Positions 1 to 11,090 of a stretch of 64,000 nucleotides of DNA are shown in pieces. The stretch is from Hanleya hanleyi (lineage: Eukaryota > Mollusca > Polyplacophora > Lepidopleurida > Hanleyidae). Position 1 is the stretch's first letter; each line of letters begins with the position of its first letter. The stretch lies in assembly GCA_036873755.1 (NCBI GenBank), contig JAVTVY010018674.1, positions 1 through 64,000 on the forward strand. The letters are read 5' to 3'. Under the pieces are notes generated by a model. That model did no database searches. It had not been told where the DNA came from and saw only the letters and a program-made list of their open reading frames with translations. Made by a program: the position numbers and the translations under genes.

Positions 1-346
1 CCCATTCAACAGCCGTGCATTACGGATGTTCCGGTAAAGAGAAGGGGAGGGGCTAGGCTATATCTCTTACACGGTACAGAGGTGTTGTTGACCTGTATTC
101 GTTTTCGCTGTCATGCTTGGAAAAGTTTCAATGGCTGGTTGTAAAAAATATATGGTAATTTGAAACTTCATTGTCATGCAATATTTATGAAAATATTTGT
201 GTGATCAGTATTTTGAAAAACTGACTTTGTCAAGTTTTGGTACCGTCATGGAGGTAAAATCGAAAGGAGGCACACTTTGGGGTGATGAAAGTGTTCAATG
301 TTCGATGCCGACACAGCGGGGTATAGTTGATTAACATGTACATGTT
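1..346. other. No recognisable feature
   Basis: I see no gene, RNA or repeat that I can name here. The last five bases (342-346, ATGTT) are the left target-site duplication of the transposon that starts at 347. Confidence 0.4.
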
Positions 347-394
347 CATGGGCGTCGCTAGGATTTTTCAAAGGGGGGTCGATTATCATAGCAC

Positions 395-1480
395 TTTAGG
401 CGAGGGTCCAGGGGCCGCCTAGGCCCCGGAAGCTCCGGGGTCCTAGGTCGCCGGAGATGCGTTCTAAGCGTTTTCCCGGAATTAAATCTGAACATAATGT
501 ATGCAGATTTAGGGTTATATTATACAGCTCTGAGACCTTAGATGGCCTGAGATGCATTCTGAGCGATTTCCGACAATTAAACTAACACGTCATTTGTCAA
601 ATATCAGTATTATATTTTATTCTCTTTGTAATGTTGAAAACACAATAATAACGCTTTGGGCCTACATACCTCGTAGGCTAACCCAGTGGCGTCGGAACGT
701 AATTGAAAGTTGGGGACCACTATCACAGCCCAACAGGCGGAGGTCCAGGGGCCGCCTAGGCCCCGGAAGCTCCGGGGTCCTAGATAGCCGGAGATGCGTT
801 CTGAACGTTTTTCCGGAAATAAAACTGATCATACTGCATGCACATTTATGATTCTATTTTCACGATTTTTTTTCTCACAATTATAAGCATGCATCGATAT
901 TGAAAACATCGCACCTCATTCCTTCATCCATTTGACGTTCTAGTTATATTTAAAACATACAAAACGATGACTTATAGTTCTTGGGAGGGAAACCAATATG
1001 CCTACAGATACGATTCATTCACACACAGATAAAACAAGGAAATCCTCACAGCCCAACAGGCGAGGGTCCACGAGCCGTTTAGGCCCCGGAAGCTCCGAAG
1101 TTCCAGTTCTCCAGAGACGCGTTCTAAGAGTTTTCCCAGAAATAAATTCGAACGTAATGTATGCAGATTGATGGTTCTATTTTCACGTATGTTTCGCGTT
1201 TATAAGCACTCATCGATATTGAAAAAATCATACTTCATGCCTGAATCCATTTGACTGTTTAGTTATATTTATCACATAAAAAGAACACATAAAAAACCGA
1301 TGACCTTTATATGATGGAACATTAGAACCAATATGATAGCGATTCATTTACACAAAGCTAAAATGAGCGATCGTCACAGCCTGACAGGCGAGGGTCCAGG
1401 GGCCGCCTAGGCCCCGGAAGCTCCAGGGTCTCCGATTGCCGGAGATGCGTTTTACCCGTTTTCTCGGAAACAAATCTGAA
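395..1480 (+). repeat. Four tandem ~330-bp units with overlapping GC palindromes
   Basis: The word GGTCCA followed by a GC-rich block recurs at 405, 742, 1065 and 1393, giving spacings of 337, 323 and 328 bp. Each unit continues with a stretch that includes AATGTATGCAGATT-like sequence. Units 1 and 2 carry two perfect hairpins that share the four bases CCCC: GGGGCCGCCTAGGCCCC (411-427; 748-764) and CCCCGGAAGCTCCGGGG (424-440; 761-777). Unit 3 has lost both and unit 4 has lost the second. The units lie wholly inside the transposon at 347-1808. Confidence 0.8.
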
Positions 1481-1758
1481 CACAATGTATGTAGATTTAT
1501 GGTTCTATTTTCACATTTGTTTTGCATAAACCCGCATCGATATTGAAGAATATGCCGGACTCCATTTGACTTCCTGGTTTGACACAAACAAAACGGGCCT
1601 TTTACACACCACTACACGTCTTGGCACTCCATCTGTCATTTTTATGTTTTTTTTATTTTATGTTTTAATGCTTTTTTTATTTTGTTTTTGTTTTCTCTGT
1701 TTTTGTTTTTTGTTTTTTCTTTTGCTTTTTCTTCTGTTTTTTTTTTTGGCGCGGCCAA

Positions 1759-1789
1759 GGGGGGGTCGTTCGCACTGGACGACCCCCCC
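1759..1789 (+). repeat. Subterminal G/C hairpin of the 1.46-kb transposon
   Basis: An 11-bp perfect stem, GGGGGGGTCGT (1759-1769) with ACGACCCCCCC (1779-1789), encloses a 9-nt loop 20 bp inside the right terminus. The same arrangement recurs in the related right end at 4884-5070, so it belongs to the family. It may be a transposase recognition structure, which is inference. Confidence 0.7.
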
Positions 1790-1813
1790 CCCCCTAACGA
1801 CGCCCCTGATGTT

Positions 1814-3595
1814 GGCTTGAGAGTTTCAAAGTTGTTCAAAATATGTTCCCAGTAACAGATCCATATTGCCTTCTTATGAAATGTTTTATAATACCCTTTT
1901 ATTGTCTTTTAAGGTGGCTATCTATGGTAAAACAGGTCCCCGGTGGTACTGCAGTCTTCACGAATACTGATGATGGAAAAAAAATCACAAGGTTGTATTT
2001 TCTGGAGAAACTGTATGGCAACACACTTCTAAACCTAGAGATGACCCCCCCCCCCCTTCGAGCCAGGTGGAAATAAGGTACCATACCATTCTTACCATTT
2101 CATACAATGGCGCTATCAATGTTTTGAGAAAGTGTAGAAAAAAAAAGAATGTGTGGATGTGACGTCAAGTGATTTGATATATTTTTATTCTTCATTCTAA
2201 TTTCTGTAACCCAGGTAAATAATCTTGGACTTGCACAAAATTCAAGTTAATGCTTTTAACAATAGACCTATGCTGATAGCACTGGATGGTGCATTGAGGC
2301 ATGGCTCGTTCTCCCACTGTTTCATATACTTTTAGTAGGGGTTTGGCCGCTTGTGACAAGCACCTGTGTAAACATGGATCAAACTGGGGGGGGGGGGGGA
2401 ATAATTCAATTTTGCTCACAAAACATTTATAGTTATGGGAGCATATGTAATGCAGCCTCCATTCTTCTGTCTGTCTGATGTCGGTCCTGTTAAAGTTATA
2501 CCCCGAGCTGGGCAAAGTCTTGTCCATTTGCTTGTCTAAATTTTCTAGGCTTGCTAAACATAATGATGGGATACATCCATGCAGTACCCGTGGAGGGGTA
2601 ATAGTCTGCCATTTAATTAAGATCTCATTTTTGTGTTTTGTATATTTCATAATTTATTTCCTCCGACAGTTAAATGAACAACGTTCATTTGGAAAAATTT
2701 GGCCATGATTGAAATTTATGAATAAATTAATGTTGTGCTTTGCCACACATCAGTGCTATTAATTAGATGTTGTTTGTTCCTTATGTAGGTGACTGTCAAA
2801 CAGAAACTGGGATGCTATCATCAAGGCCCAACTCAACCGAGAGCACAAGTGCTATCATAACCAGTTGGATCAATAGTGAACTGAAGAATAATTTCTTTCA
2901 TGCTGCCACATGTGACATTCGTGTTACTCCATGCTTGAAGGGACTTTAGTGGGACATGGTCCATCCATTTGTCTGTTCGTTCATCTATTCGTTGATCAGT
3001 TCAATTTTCAGTTTCCAGGTGTTGAAATTAGAAAAGCCCAACATGCTCAATGGATTCTTTCCAGATTTGGTGTGTAGATACCATGCAACAAGATGTCACT
3101 TGTGATCTTTTTTGTCATCAGGAGGGGCCATGTGGGACCTGAATTGAAATTACGTTTCAAGCAATTAACATGAGAAAAGGACAAACCTCCCCAACAAGTA
3201 GTGACTCCACCGGAATAAATACATCTGATCGCCTGGGATTGTGTTTCAGTAACACCCGTCCATATGTGGTACGACTTTGTGCCAACTTGAAATTCCATAT
3301 ACCGGTACTTGCCACCTTATGCCGTGGGACATCAGGCCGGCTATGTATTATTGATTGTATGTTAGTCACTCTGCATTCTTGGAATATAAGCTTATATGAC
3401 TGGAGAGAAAGTTAATTTAATAAAATGTCTGTCTCTTTTTTAATTGGTTATTCATGTTATTTGTTATGAAAGTGTTGGACATTTCTAGTTGATAGTGTTG
3501 CATACTACAGGTTGAATAATATACAGACCAGGGCTCGAAAAAGCTGCTCGATGCTCAGTTTCAACCTGCAGGCCACCACCTATAAATGATGATCT
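1814..3595. other. Unassigned sequence with weak open frames
   Basis: I cannot assign a gene here. The longest frames are a minus-strand 152-codon frame (2192-2650), a short plus-strand frame (2767-2949) that begins after a plausible splice acceptor (TTATGTAG), and a plus-strand 81-codon frame (3170-3415) followed within a few bases by AATAAA (3419). Together these could be eroded exons or a 3' end, but none resembles a family I recognise. A 13-bp G run lies at about 2386-2398. Confidence 0.3.
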
Positions 3596-3992
3596 CAAGG
3601 GCCCATCACCCTAAAAAGATGATGACCATCGAGTGATAATACTATAGCCATCACCTAAAAAGGATAATAGCCATCACCTATATCAAAAGTGCCTATCACC
3701 CTAAAATGTGATGGTCATTGAGTGGTAATACTAGATCCATCACCAAAAAAGGGTGATGGTTGTCACCCTAAAAGGGTGACGAATCTGCCCCATCACCGAA
3801 AAAAGGTGATGGCACTCGAGTGGCAATACTACATCCATCACCTAAAAAAGGTAATGGTCATCGCCTAAAAAGGGTGATGGTCATCACCTAAAAAGGGTGA
3901 TTGGGGGGAAAAGGTAATGGCTCTAATTCATCACCCTTTTTGGGGGATGGTTTCATCACCTTTTTGGGGGTGATACTTATCACCTTTTTTCT
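3596..3992 (+). repeat. Hairpin minisatellite (ATCACC...GGTGAT)
   Basis: Roughly a dozen short inverted repeats follow each other. They take the form CATCACC, five to seven A-rich bases, then GGTGATGG, with variants such as TCACCCTAAAAGGGTGA. The final third (from about 3940) reads in the T-rich complementary form (CACCCTTTTTGGGGG). Spacing is irregular (about 40-60 bp) and units have diverged, so this is an old array. No coding frame is present. Confidence 0.75.
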
Positions 3993-4883
3993 GACTGTGT
4001 AAGATTGATGTTAGATGGAACTCAGCGATGCTAGCGGGATAATTCTAAATTATATAGAATATTATCTTATCACTGTGAGATCATATACAGAATCTTACAC
4101 TTTTCTACCTTGCTGAATCTTGAATTTACCGAGTTGGTCAGATTTATAAAATGGTGCAAAAATAATTGGCGCATGAAAGACATCATCTATTTTTTTTGTT
4201 TTTTTTTGTTCCCAGATATCATTGGAAGTGAATGAAAAAAAAGAAAAACTGTGGAGTTAATTTTCTACGAAAAATTCATGTTTTCAGCGATGTCCGCTTT
4301 CTGTGGAAACCTGGTGTACCTGGTGAAAGACAATCAAAAGATTTATATATGTTAAAATCTGGCGAGTACATTCATCTAATTTTTTTCCAATGTATAATGC
4401 TCAATAATAAAGCTACAATCGTCACCACGTACAGTTATATATAAAAGGCACAGATCTGTATCCCTGCTTCCAGGCTTTGGGTCGGTACGGACACGTGATG
4501 TCTATGGGCGCGGACGTCAGCGAAATTAGCTGTCGAATATTGTGAGCGTCTTCGGTTCATATACAACATTCAGTTTATTATTATTATTATTTATTATTCG
4601 CAAACGGTAGACCGAGGCTGCTGATGCTTCATTATCAAATCCACACGCATCGAGCAGAAGGACAAAAACACACGAGTTTGTGTTAGTTTATAGTAAATTC
4701 GCCTGCTTTATCCGTCGAGGGTGGAGTCTCATGAACAGAACTACAGCTCTTTCATAATCCACTTTATGACCATAGTGTATGTTCATGAGCGCCAAAGCGG
4801 AAAGTCGTGGTGAACCCATTGTTGAGCGAACTGACGCGTCACTACTGGAACGGAGCATGCTTACGTTTCTGGAGACAGACTTT
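3993..4883. other. No gene seen; short TTA microsatellite
   Basis: Nothing recognisable except a (TTA)n run at about 4576-4598. A 70-codon frame at 4232-4444 begins in a poly-A-like stretch and looks like chance. Confidence 0.4.
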
Positions 4884-5070
4884 TAACATTTTTTATTTCT
4901 TTCTTTTCCGTTTTGCTTTTTTTGTTTTGTTTTGTTTTTGTTTTCTCTGTTTTTGTTTTTTTTGTTTTTTTTTGCTTTTTCTTCTGTGTTTTTTTTTTTT
5001 TTTTGGCGCGTCCAAGGGGGGGGTCGTTCGCACCTGACGATCCCCCCCCCCCACCCTAGCGACGTCCCTG
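4884..5070 (+). mobile_element. Right-end copy of the 347-1808 transposon family
   Basis: The T-rich stretch, the TTTGGCGCG motif, the G-run/C-run hairpin and the terminal CCCTAGCGACGTCCCTG repeat the right end of the element at 347-1808 with moderate divergence. I could not find a matching left terminus upstream, so this is a truncated or solo end. The 76- and 80-codon frames crossing it are low-complexity artefacts of the T-rich tract. Confidence 0.65.
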
Positions 5071-5879
5071 CTTATATTCCTCCTCCATAGAAAAATATCC
5101 AACAGAATGAAATGAAATTCTACACGAGTATACAAACTAGTATTGTCTTTATTCTGCGCTATCTAATTTCTGCGTCGGTGGTAAACTTGGCGAATAAATG
5201 AAGCAGACATCAGTATTTACACCATTGAAAAAGCTATCGACCACTTCAAATGCTTGGATTTCCATGAAGCAATTCAGATATTTACTAAACATAATATTTT
5301 CCGATGAGTTGATTTTCTGACGATTTTGTCAGAATTGGCGAAATTCAGTTTCCTTACCGTAAACATTTTCTATCGAGCAATTTCTAACCGCACTGAACAG
5401 CGCGCCACGACAAGGGAGCACTTAATATTTTCCTTCACAATGTGGTTCACTGGCAAATGCTGCATAGGAAATCAACGTTAGCAATAGATAACGACTGCTC
5501 CACAAACTTTGTGATGGTGGATTTTGTTCTTGGTGGGTGCATCATTTGTGTGAAATAACGGGACTTACTAGTTAGAATGTAACGTTTTATTGGTGCAAGG
5601 ATATTCATAACAACTCCGGTTTATTTATACAACAAAATTGTCACCAGTAATGGAATAAAACTTGTCAAAATAACGAAATTCAAACACCCACGCTAAATAT
5701 CCGGAGCACCCAAACTTAAAACGCTCGGTTGCAAACAATGACATAATTATACAGAATCCTGACAGTTTCTTCTTTATTCCATGGAAGTCTTTAGTCCAGG
5801 GGTGATTTAGTTTTAAACCAAGAGTAAAAAATGCACTAAAATTGGTCGCTAATTGGTCACACTATAGGCTGGACATCCG
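5071..5879. other. No recognisable feature upstream of the THAP remnant
   Basis: No gene or repeat could be identified. If the THAP remnant (minus strand) ever had further coding sequence it would lie here, but I see no long frame on the minus strand. Confidence 0.35.
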
Positions 5880-6075
5880 TCAAACCCACTCCTTATCAAA
5901 ATGTGCTGAGCATAAGCGCGAATGTTTACCGGGACTAAATAGCCCACACTGGCCACTCACGAATTCTACCCATTTCTCTCTTAATACGCGCATCCGACGG
6001 GAAGGTTTGAAAGCTTAACTGTGTCTTTCCTTTGTTGGAATTGTTTCCACACTCAATAATCGCACAGTAAACCAT
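5880..6075 (-). pseudogene. THAP-type zinc-finger domain, frameshifted
   Basis: THAP domains are C2CH zinc-binding DNA-binding modules found in animal regulators and in P-element-like transposases. Reading from an ATG at 6075, the protein begins MVYCAIIECGNNSNKGK and continues with LSFQTFPSDARIKREMGRIRE, the characteristic N-terminal half (Cys-X4-Cys here, then the basic strand). At about 5960 the match moves to another frame: SPGKHSRLCSAHF follows there, supplying the Cys-X2-His pair, and that frame stops at 5880. One small indel therefore splits the domain. The minus-strand frame stays open upstream to 6141, but M(6075) fits the family start. An alternative is a splice donor (GTGAGT) at the break, but the second half follows without a gap, so a frameshift is more likely. 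No transposase body was found. Confidence 0.75.
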
Positions 6076-6310
6076 GATGTTTTTCCCCTCTCGGAGCTCA
6101 CTACGAATCCGAGCTTCGTCATCAAAGCACAATGACGTCATAAATCAAGGGCGATAATCATGTCACTTTCAGCTGTCAGATTTTTCGTCCAGATCACAAA
6201 GGGTTTTATGTGTATTCATAATGGCGTTTTTATTCAAATATTCTTTCTCAAACGAATGTATGTTTTGTTATATTTTAAATCACACAGAAACAAACCCAAC
6301 AAACACTGTT

Positions 6311-6836
6311 TCGCTCATTTTCAAAAACCTTTGCAGTTCACCTTTAAGGGTGAGAAATCATAATCGAGAAAAAGGGCTAAAATACCGAAAAAATACTCAA
6401 ACTACGGTATACCGAAAATTAAGCTCTTCACATGAGCTGTCAATGAAGTTGACACCGTCAAATACGCGAACATTTGCAGACACGTTTTCACCATCGGTTT
6501 TATCGGATACGTTGTATGCTAAGTAACACATCTAGAATGTCTACTAGATATTTACAATCTTTTATCTTGATCAGTCATTTCCAACGAAATTCCCGCTGAT
6601 TCAAAGTAAACCATCATCCGCCAGGATTCAATTCACGACAACCTCGCTACGCAATATTCAAAACAATAGATAGCAACCGTCACATTGACATTACCCTAGC
6701 AAATCATGTTTCCTACAGTATCTTGCAGACACTTCCCCATTATTATTAGAGCTATACCACATAGTTTGTTTTGGAAAAAGGTTTCTTAAAGGTGAGAAAT
6801 CATAATCGAGAAAAAGGTAAAATACCGAAAATATAC
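6311..6836 (+). repeat. Flank module M1 (tandem copies)
   Basis: A repeat containing AGGTGAGAAATCATAATCGAG starts at about 6351 and again at about 6791, so the module is itself tandem. It continues with GGTATACCGAAAAT and the stretch ending GTCAAATACGCGAACAT, then an ACATCTAG...GTCTACTAGATATTTACAA segment. Related copies are at 7421-7484 plus 11467-12056, 32815-33390, 54336-54490 (fragment) and 57342-57847. It has no coding content. This copy is useful as the uninterrupted paralogue of both the MITE and foldback insertion sites. Confidence 0.7.
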
Positions 6837-6840
6837 TTAA

Positions 6841-7416
6841 CCCTATCTGGCCTGAGCTTTTTGGGGACGTATCCTGGCTTGGTTGGGGGGGGGGGGCCGA
6901 AATGCCCCCGCCCCCTAATTATTTTTCTTACTCCTTGGGCTAGGGGACTGAAACTTACCACACTATACCCTTGGGTCAAGATCTACAAGGAAATGTAACA
7001 ACAATCCAAGATGGTCGCTTTGATGACGTCACAGTGATGTCATTTTCAAAAACGGCATTTCTTGGTAAATTTTTTGGTCGGATTTTCCGAATTGTTTATT
7101 TATGGAATTTCTCCGCAAAAACTGCATGATACATTAGTAAATATTAATCTGATTTGGAATAATATAGTTTTTGCCCACTTTTCGTCGCGGAAAAGCAGAA
7201 ATTTTGAGGAAATCTGACAAAAACATCACTTTTCTGGTACCCCACGTGGCCTTCTTGAATTTATCCATGATCCTCTGCTCGGGGGTTATGTAAATAGGCT
7301 CCAAATGACCCCAATACGATAAAATATAAAGTCAAGGAGTTTCAGCTCTCCATTTTCTGTCGTTCCGGGGATAGCGCAGAAATTTGATAGCCCCCCCCCC
7401 CCAAACCAGGTAGGGT
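6841..7416 (+). mobile_element. piggyBac-like MITE (TTAA target) copy 1
   Basis: The element begins CCCTATCTGGCCTG and ends CCAGGTAGGGT, with TTAA directly outside each end (6837-6840, 7417-7420). CCC...GGG ends at a TTAA target are typical of piggyBac-type transposons. It has no transposase frame. A G run (about 6885-6896) near the left and a C run (about 7391-7402) near the right are mutually complementary. TGACGTCA occurs inside (about 7023). The uninterrupted paralogue at about 6395-6410 reads ATACTCAAACTACGG, consistent with insertion at a TTAA-like site. Confidence 0.8.
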
Positions 7417-8220
7417 TTAACTACGGTATACCGAAAATCAAGCTCTTCACATGAACGGTCAATGAAGTTGACATCGTCAAATACTAGACAGGTCCCAGCC
7501 AAGAAAAAACTAACATTTTTTCAGGTCAAAGTTTTCTCAGTGGTTCCGTCGTCCTTGACTTATGCCCTTTCAATTTAGCTGAGGGACCACCCTGGATTTG
7601 GCCTTAAATCCAATATGGTGGCCAAAATTCAAAATGGCCGCCACTACCCATAGAAGATCACAATTTCCTGCGCGAAAATCAATTTTCTAACCACAAACTA
7701 GGTTTTTTTCTAGTCCTACGTAGGGTATGAATTATTAATGTTGGTATGATTTGTAATTGGTCTGAAAATTCATTATGGCCGCCAAAATCCAAAATAGCGG
7801 CCAATGTCCATTGAATCACACATTTTCCTGCCCTAATATGCAGAGACGGACCATCCTTTGTGCGAATGCGTCCTGTCGGGTGTCATCTTGTAGCTCTCGG
7901 GGTGTAGACCCCGATTTGAGGGATATCCGTGTCATCGGTGACATCATCGGTGACGTTATCAGTACGAGTAGTAGCAAAAACGGGCATTTTGGGGGTGTGT
8001 GGAGGTGTGTTTGGGGTAAAGATGGACCATCGGAATGTGTCGTGTGTGGTGTCATGTTGTAGCTCTCGTGGTGTAGACCCCGACTTGAGGCTTTTCCATT
8101 TCATCTATGACGTCATCGGTGACGCCATCAGTACGAGTAGTAGCGAAAACGGGCGTTTCGGAGGTGCAATGGAATGCGTCACAGTTTGGAGTAAATGACG
8201 GCCTTTTTTCCATCCAGTTA

Positions 8221-8378
8221 CCTGTGAGTGTGAGTGTGTGCGTGCGTGTGTGTGTGAGTGAGTGAGTGTGAGTGAGTGAGTGAGGCGTGCACAACGCCCG
8301 TGAGGAGTCCCCAACGCCCGTCTTAACGCATGGACGCACTAACGACGGTGAGTGAGTGATTGAGTGAATGAGTGGGAT
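8221..8378 (+). repeat. GTGA/GAGT microsatellite, left arm
   Basis: A degenerate GTGTGAGTGAGTGAGTG tract is followed by two ACGCCCGT words and another GAGTGAGT tract. Its mirror image lies at about 10555-10727 in the right arm. Confidence 0.85.
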
Positions 8379-9296
8379 CCCACTGGACTAATGTATCGTC
8401 CGTTTTCATCATTTTGCGCATGCGCAGTCTGGCCGTAGCATAGAAAGCAGGCATTTTGGGGATTCATTATTGACGTCATCAGTAGGAGTAGTAACCAAGG
8501 TGGGAATTTTGGGGGTGTGAAGTAAGGTGTTTGGGGGTAGAGAGGGACCATGTTTGATCCAAATGGCCCGGTTGGGGTGTCCTAGTGAAGCTTTCGTGGG
8601 GTAGAGTCAGACTGGCATGTTTTTATTGAAAGTCGCGCCAATCTGAACATGCGCAGTTGTGGTGTAGTAAGTAAAGTTTTCATTTTGGAGGTGCGTGGGA
8701 TGTGTTTGAGCGATTGAAGGACCATTCTTGGTCCGAATGCGTCGCGTGAGGTGTCAAAGCAAAGCTTTCATGGTGTGGACCACGACTTGAGTGATATGCG
8801 GGTCATCTGTGACGTCATTGCTGACGTCCTCAGTAGGAGTTGTAGCCAAAGTGGATATTTTTGGGGTGTGAAGGAAGGTGTTTGGGGTAGAAATGGACCT
8901 TCTGATTGGTTAGTCCAATAGTAGAGCAACAACAACAACAACATCAACGATTACAGGTCAATCCTTTTATTATCCCCTCCATCACAGCACAGCCACGCTA
9001 AGGGAACCACTATGGGTGTGTTTACAATTCACTTATGCTATTGTCCGTGTATTCAGAAGTTCATTGATCTGATCTCAGAATGATGAGGGACACGAGTTAA
9101 TCCCTATATGTACAGACACCACCACACACTGCACGGCACCCGCACCCTGGTATACCCTATATTCTAATGGCTATACGGTACAGGGTGCATCACAGGTACG
9201 CGCACATGCGTGCGATGACGCCACTTCCGAGCTCTGAGCTCCACAAGGTTTGAGCTCCAAGTGCTCCGATCCAAGAGCTCTGCAACATGGGAGATG

Positions 9297-9342
9297 CCAC
9301 CACCACCGGGCGTTGATGGGCGTCAACGCCCGGTGGTGGTGG
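9297..9342 (+). repeat. Central 20-bp hairpin of the foldback element
   Basis: A perfect 20-bp stem (9297-9316 with 9323-9342) closes on the 6-nt loop TGGGCG, inside the loop of the giant palindrome. The right strand runs directly into a GGT microsatellite (9334-9420), whose expansion would lengthen one side of the stem. Copy 2 (about 60190-60236) has one mismatch in the stem and more GGT units. Confidence 0.85.
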
Positions 9343-9737
9343 TGGTGGTGGTGTGTGGTAGTGTGTGGTGGTGGTAGAACTGGTGTGTGGTGGTGGTAAT
9401 AGTGGTGTGTAGTGGTGTCTGTACATATAGGGATTAACTCGTGTCCCTCATCATTCTGAGATCAGATTAATGAACTTCTGAATACACTGACAATAGCATA
9501 AGTGAATTGTAAACACGCCCATAGCGGTTCCCTTAGCGTGGATGTGCTGTGATGGAGGGGATAATACAAGGATTGACCTATAATCTTTGATGTTGTTGTT
9601 GTTGTTGCTCTACTTTTGGACTAACCAATCAGAATAGTACTTATCATGGACCACACACGCAGAGCTATGTATAGGCGAGCAGGGCTTCAGGGCTAATTCA
9701 CCAGGGCGTTGAAGCATTGAGCTTGTCGTTGGTAGGT

Positions 9738-11090
9738 GTTGCTACAAGATGACACCTCACACGACGCATTCGGTCCACGGATGGTCCATTTCTACCCCAA
9801 ACACCGTCCTTCACACCCCAAAAGTATCCTACTGAGTACTGAGGACGTCAGCAATGACGTCACAGATGGCCAGCATATCCCGCAAGTTGTGGTCCACACC
9901 ATGAAAGCTTTGCTTTGACACCTCACACCACGCATTCGGACTAAGAATGGTCCCTCAATCGCCCAAACACATCCCCACGCACATCCAGAATGACCACTTT
10001 ACTTACTACACCACAACTGCGCATGTTCAGAGTGGCGCGACTTTCAATAAAAAACATGCCAGTCTGACTCTACCCCACGAAAGCTTCACTAGGACACCCC
10101 AATCGGGCCATTTGGACCAAACATGGTCTCTCTCTACCCCAAACACCTTACTTCACATCCCCAAAATTCCCACTTTGGCTAATACTCCTACTGATGACGT
10201 CAAGAATGACGTCACAGATGACAAGGACACCACTTAAGTCATGATCCACACCACGAAAGCTTCACTTTGACATCTCACACGAGGCATTCGGACCAAGAAT
10301 GGTCCCTCATCACTCAACAGACTCCCATGCATCTCCCAAAATGACCACTTTGCTTACCACACCCCAACTGTGCATGCGCAGATTGGCACGATTGCCTATG
10401 AAAACAAGCCAGCCTGACCCACGAGCGCTTCACACCATCCATTTGACCAGGGATGGTCCCTCAATCACTCAACAGACCTCCACGAATCCACAAAATGCCT
10501 GCTTTCTATACTACGGCCAGACTGCGCATGCGCAAAATGATGAAAACAGACGATACATTAGTCCAGTCGGATCTCACTCAATCACTCACTCACCGTCGTT
10601 AGTGCGTCCATGCGTTGACGGGCGTTGGGGACGCCTCAAGGGCGTTGTGCACGCCTCACTCACGCACTCACTCAATCAATCAATCACTCACACTCACTCA
10701 CACGCGCGCATACACTCACACTCACAGGTAACTCCATCAGGTAGCTGGATGGAAAAAAGGCCGTCATCTACTCCAAACGCACTCCATTGCACCTCCGAAG
10801 CCCCCGCTTTCGCTGCTACTCGTACTGACGTCACAGATGACATAGAAAAATCTCAAGTCGTGGTCTACACCCCGAGAGCTACAACATGACACCCTACACG
10901 ACACATTCGAACCAAGGATGATCCATCTTTACCCCTAACACACTCCACGCACCCCCCAAAATGCCCGTTTTCTTTACTACTCGTACTGATGACGTCACCG
11001 ATGATGTCACAGATGACATGGATGTCCCTCAAATCGGAGTCTACACCCCGAGAGCTACAAGATGACACCCCACAGGACGCATTTGGACCA
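9738..11090 (+). repeat. ~175-bp tandem units in the right foldback arm
   Basis: A unit boundary marked by GCT(A/T)CAAGATGACACC or GCTTTGACACC-like sequence recurs at about 9738, 9905, 10080, 10257, 10424, 10876 and 11050, that is, about 170-177 bp apart. The one 450-bp gap contains the GAGT-type microsatellite. Units carry a GGACCAAGAATGGTCC-like hairpin and a CRE-like TGACGTCA. The left arm (about 7850-9000) holds the inverted counterparts. Confidence 0.7.

Larger units (their letters stand above)
347..1808 (+). mobile_element. Non-autonomous DNA transposon with 16-bp TIRs and 5-bp TSD
   Basis: The left end (347) reads CATGGGCGTCGCTAGG. The right end (1808) is, in reverse complement, CAGGGGCGTCGTTAGG, so the terminal inverted repeats match at 14 of 16 positions. 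ATGTT directly flanks both ends (342-346 and 1809-1813), as expected of a target-site duplication. The interior has no long reading frame. It holds four related units of about 323-337 bp, then a T-rich stretch (about 1640-1747) and a G/C hairpin just inside the right end. The CAGGGGCG-like terminus resembles hAT-type ends, but a 5-bp duplication is not the usual hAT 8 bp, so the superfamily is open. A second copy of the right-hand end lies at 4884-5070. Confidence 0.75.

Noticed and set aside
4893..5135. Lys-rich minus frame and Phe-rich plus frame
   Set aside because: Both are translations of the T-rich subterminal tract, also present at 1642-1839.
7775..8551. Overlapping frames on both strands within the foldback arms (repeated at 58786-59562)
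   Set aside because: They are mirror products of an inverted, tandem repeat with microsatellite content. Identical frames in the second block only reflect the recent duplication.
10299..10889. 196-codon frame, the longest in the window
   Set aside because: Lies wholly inside the right foldback arm, spans a microsatellite, and is shortened in the otherwise near-identical second copy by a small insertion, so it is not under coding constraint.
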